Shown here piece after piece: positions 63,989 to 64,000 of a DNA stretch of 64,000 nt (positions within the stretch are counted from its first letter, which is position 1; every line of letters starts with the position of its first letter). The stretch is from Bacillus massiliigorillae. Lineage in GTDB: Bacteria > Bacillota > Bacilli > Bacillales > DSM-1321. The stretch spans positions 1,253,286-1,317,285 of the forward strand of contig NZ_HG428741.1 in assembly GCF_000380245.2 (NCBI RefSeq), written 5' to 3'. Position numbers and translations under genes: made by a program. Below the pieces are notes generated by a model. That model did not search any database. It was given only the letters and a program-made list of their open reading frames with translations, and was not told the origin of the DNA.

Positions 63989-64000
63989 TTGGCACAATTC
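63989..64000 (+). promoter_or_regulatory. Sigma-54 promoter, -24 half, cut by the right edge
   Basis: TTGGCAC at 63989 is a perfect -24 element. The -12 element, TTGC, would start just past position 64000. Position, upstream inverted repeats and the neighbouring activator gene all support it. Confidence 0.55.

Noticed and set aside
1..64000. CRISPR arrays, tRNA or rRNA genes
   Set aside because: No regularly spaced direct repeats with unique spacers, no tRNA cloverleaf or rRNA signature was seen. The only tandem repeats are the 51-bp coding units and the short AATATTC heptads.

Overview
The window is AT-rich, low-GC Gram-positive DNA. Several features point to a spore-forming Bacillus, most likely of or near the B. 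cereus group: strong GGAGG ribosome sites with frequent GTG and TTG starts, U-tailed intrinsic terminators after most transcripts, a sigma-K-like and a sigma-B-like promoter, LrgAB, a GH84 glucosaminidase, and a heterocycloanthracin/sonorensin-type bacteriocin locus. This assignment is inference from gene content. No rRNA, tRNA or CRISPR array was seen.

Layout. 1-248: 3' part missing of a Pro/Gly-repeat, coat-like gene with a sigma-K-like promoter. 555-6482: thiazole/oxazole-modified microcin (TOMM) cluster with a Cys-rich precursor, a ThiF-like partner protein, a YcaO cyclodehydratase and a tandem SagB-type dehydrogenase, but no exporter, protease or immunity gene. 6608-10534: MBL-fold protein, lrgAB, a toast-rack lipoprotein, a DUF421 protein. 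10535-19893: secreted GH84 enzyme, a possible small RNA at about 15.33-15.52 kb, a frameshifted membrane phosphodiesterase, GNAT, LysE and CDF genes. 20463-21560: stand-alone TnpB. 21891-35613: an eight-gene glycogen operon (glgB, glgC, glgD, glgA, glgP, a GH13 enzyme, pgcA, malQ). 35847-44491: GH18 chitinase, a decayed BceB-like permease, a TVP38 protein, a NupC-type transporter, an AmiS/UreI channel, an ABC/FtsX exporter, an Asp/Glu racemase. 44898-47541: a ClpX-like AAA+ protein without a zinc domain, DinB-like and VOC proteins. About 47.70-49.08 kb: scar of an integrative element (XRE regulator, broken TnpW) abutting a truncated GGDEF gene. 49273-54564: PadR plus a heterodimeric BmrCD-like ABC exporter, and a split chromate transporter. 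54801-55377: Hsp20 behind a sigma-B-like promoter. 55555-64000: sigma-54 acyl-CoA degradation locus with two enhancer-binding proteins, a near-consensus -24/-12 promoter, and a probable second sigma-54 promoter cut by the right edge.

How the parts work together. The TOMM enzymes would turn Cys in the repeated Cys-X-X core into thiazoles. The glycogen operon covers ADP-glucose synthesis, elongation, branching, phosphorolysis, debranching or oligosaccharide trimming, glucan transfer and glucose-1-P/glucose-6-P exchange. In the sigma-54 locus the upstream regulator probably fires the promoter at 57362, driving acyl-CoA dehydrogenase, 3-hydroxyacyl-CoA dehydrogenase, thiolase, enoyl-CoA hydratase and a thioesterase. 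The downstream regulator probably acts on the inverted repeats at 63901-63947 to drive an operon to the right of the window.

Most genes belong to known families. The least explained items are the possible 15.4 kb small RNA, the ClpX paralogue that keeps an IGF motif, the glycogen synthase with a Lys-to-Ala change and an N-terminal extension, the sigma-54 enhancer array at the right edge, and several small ORFs.
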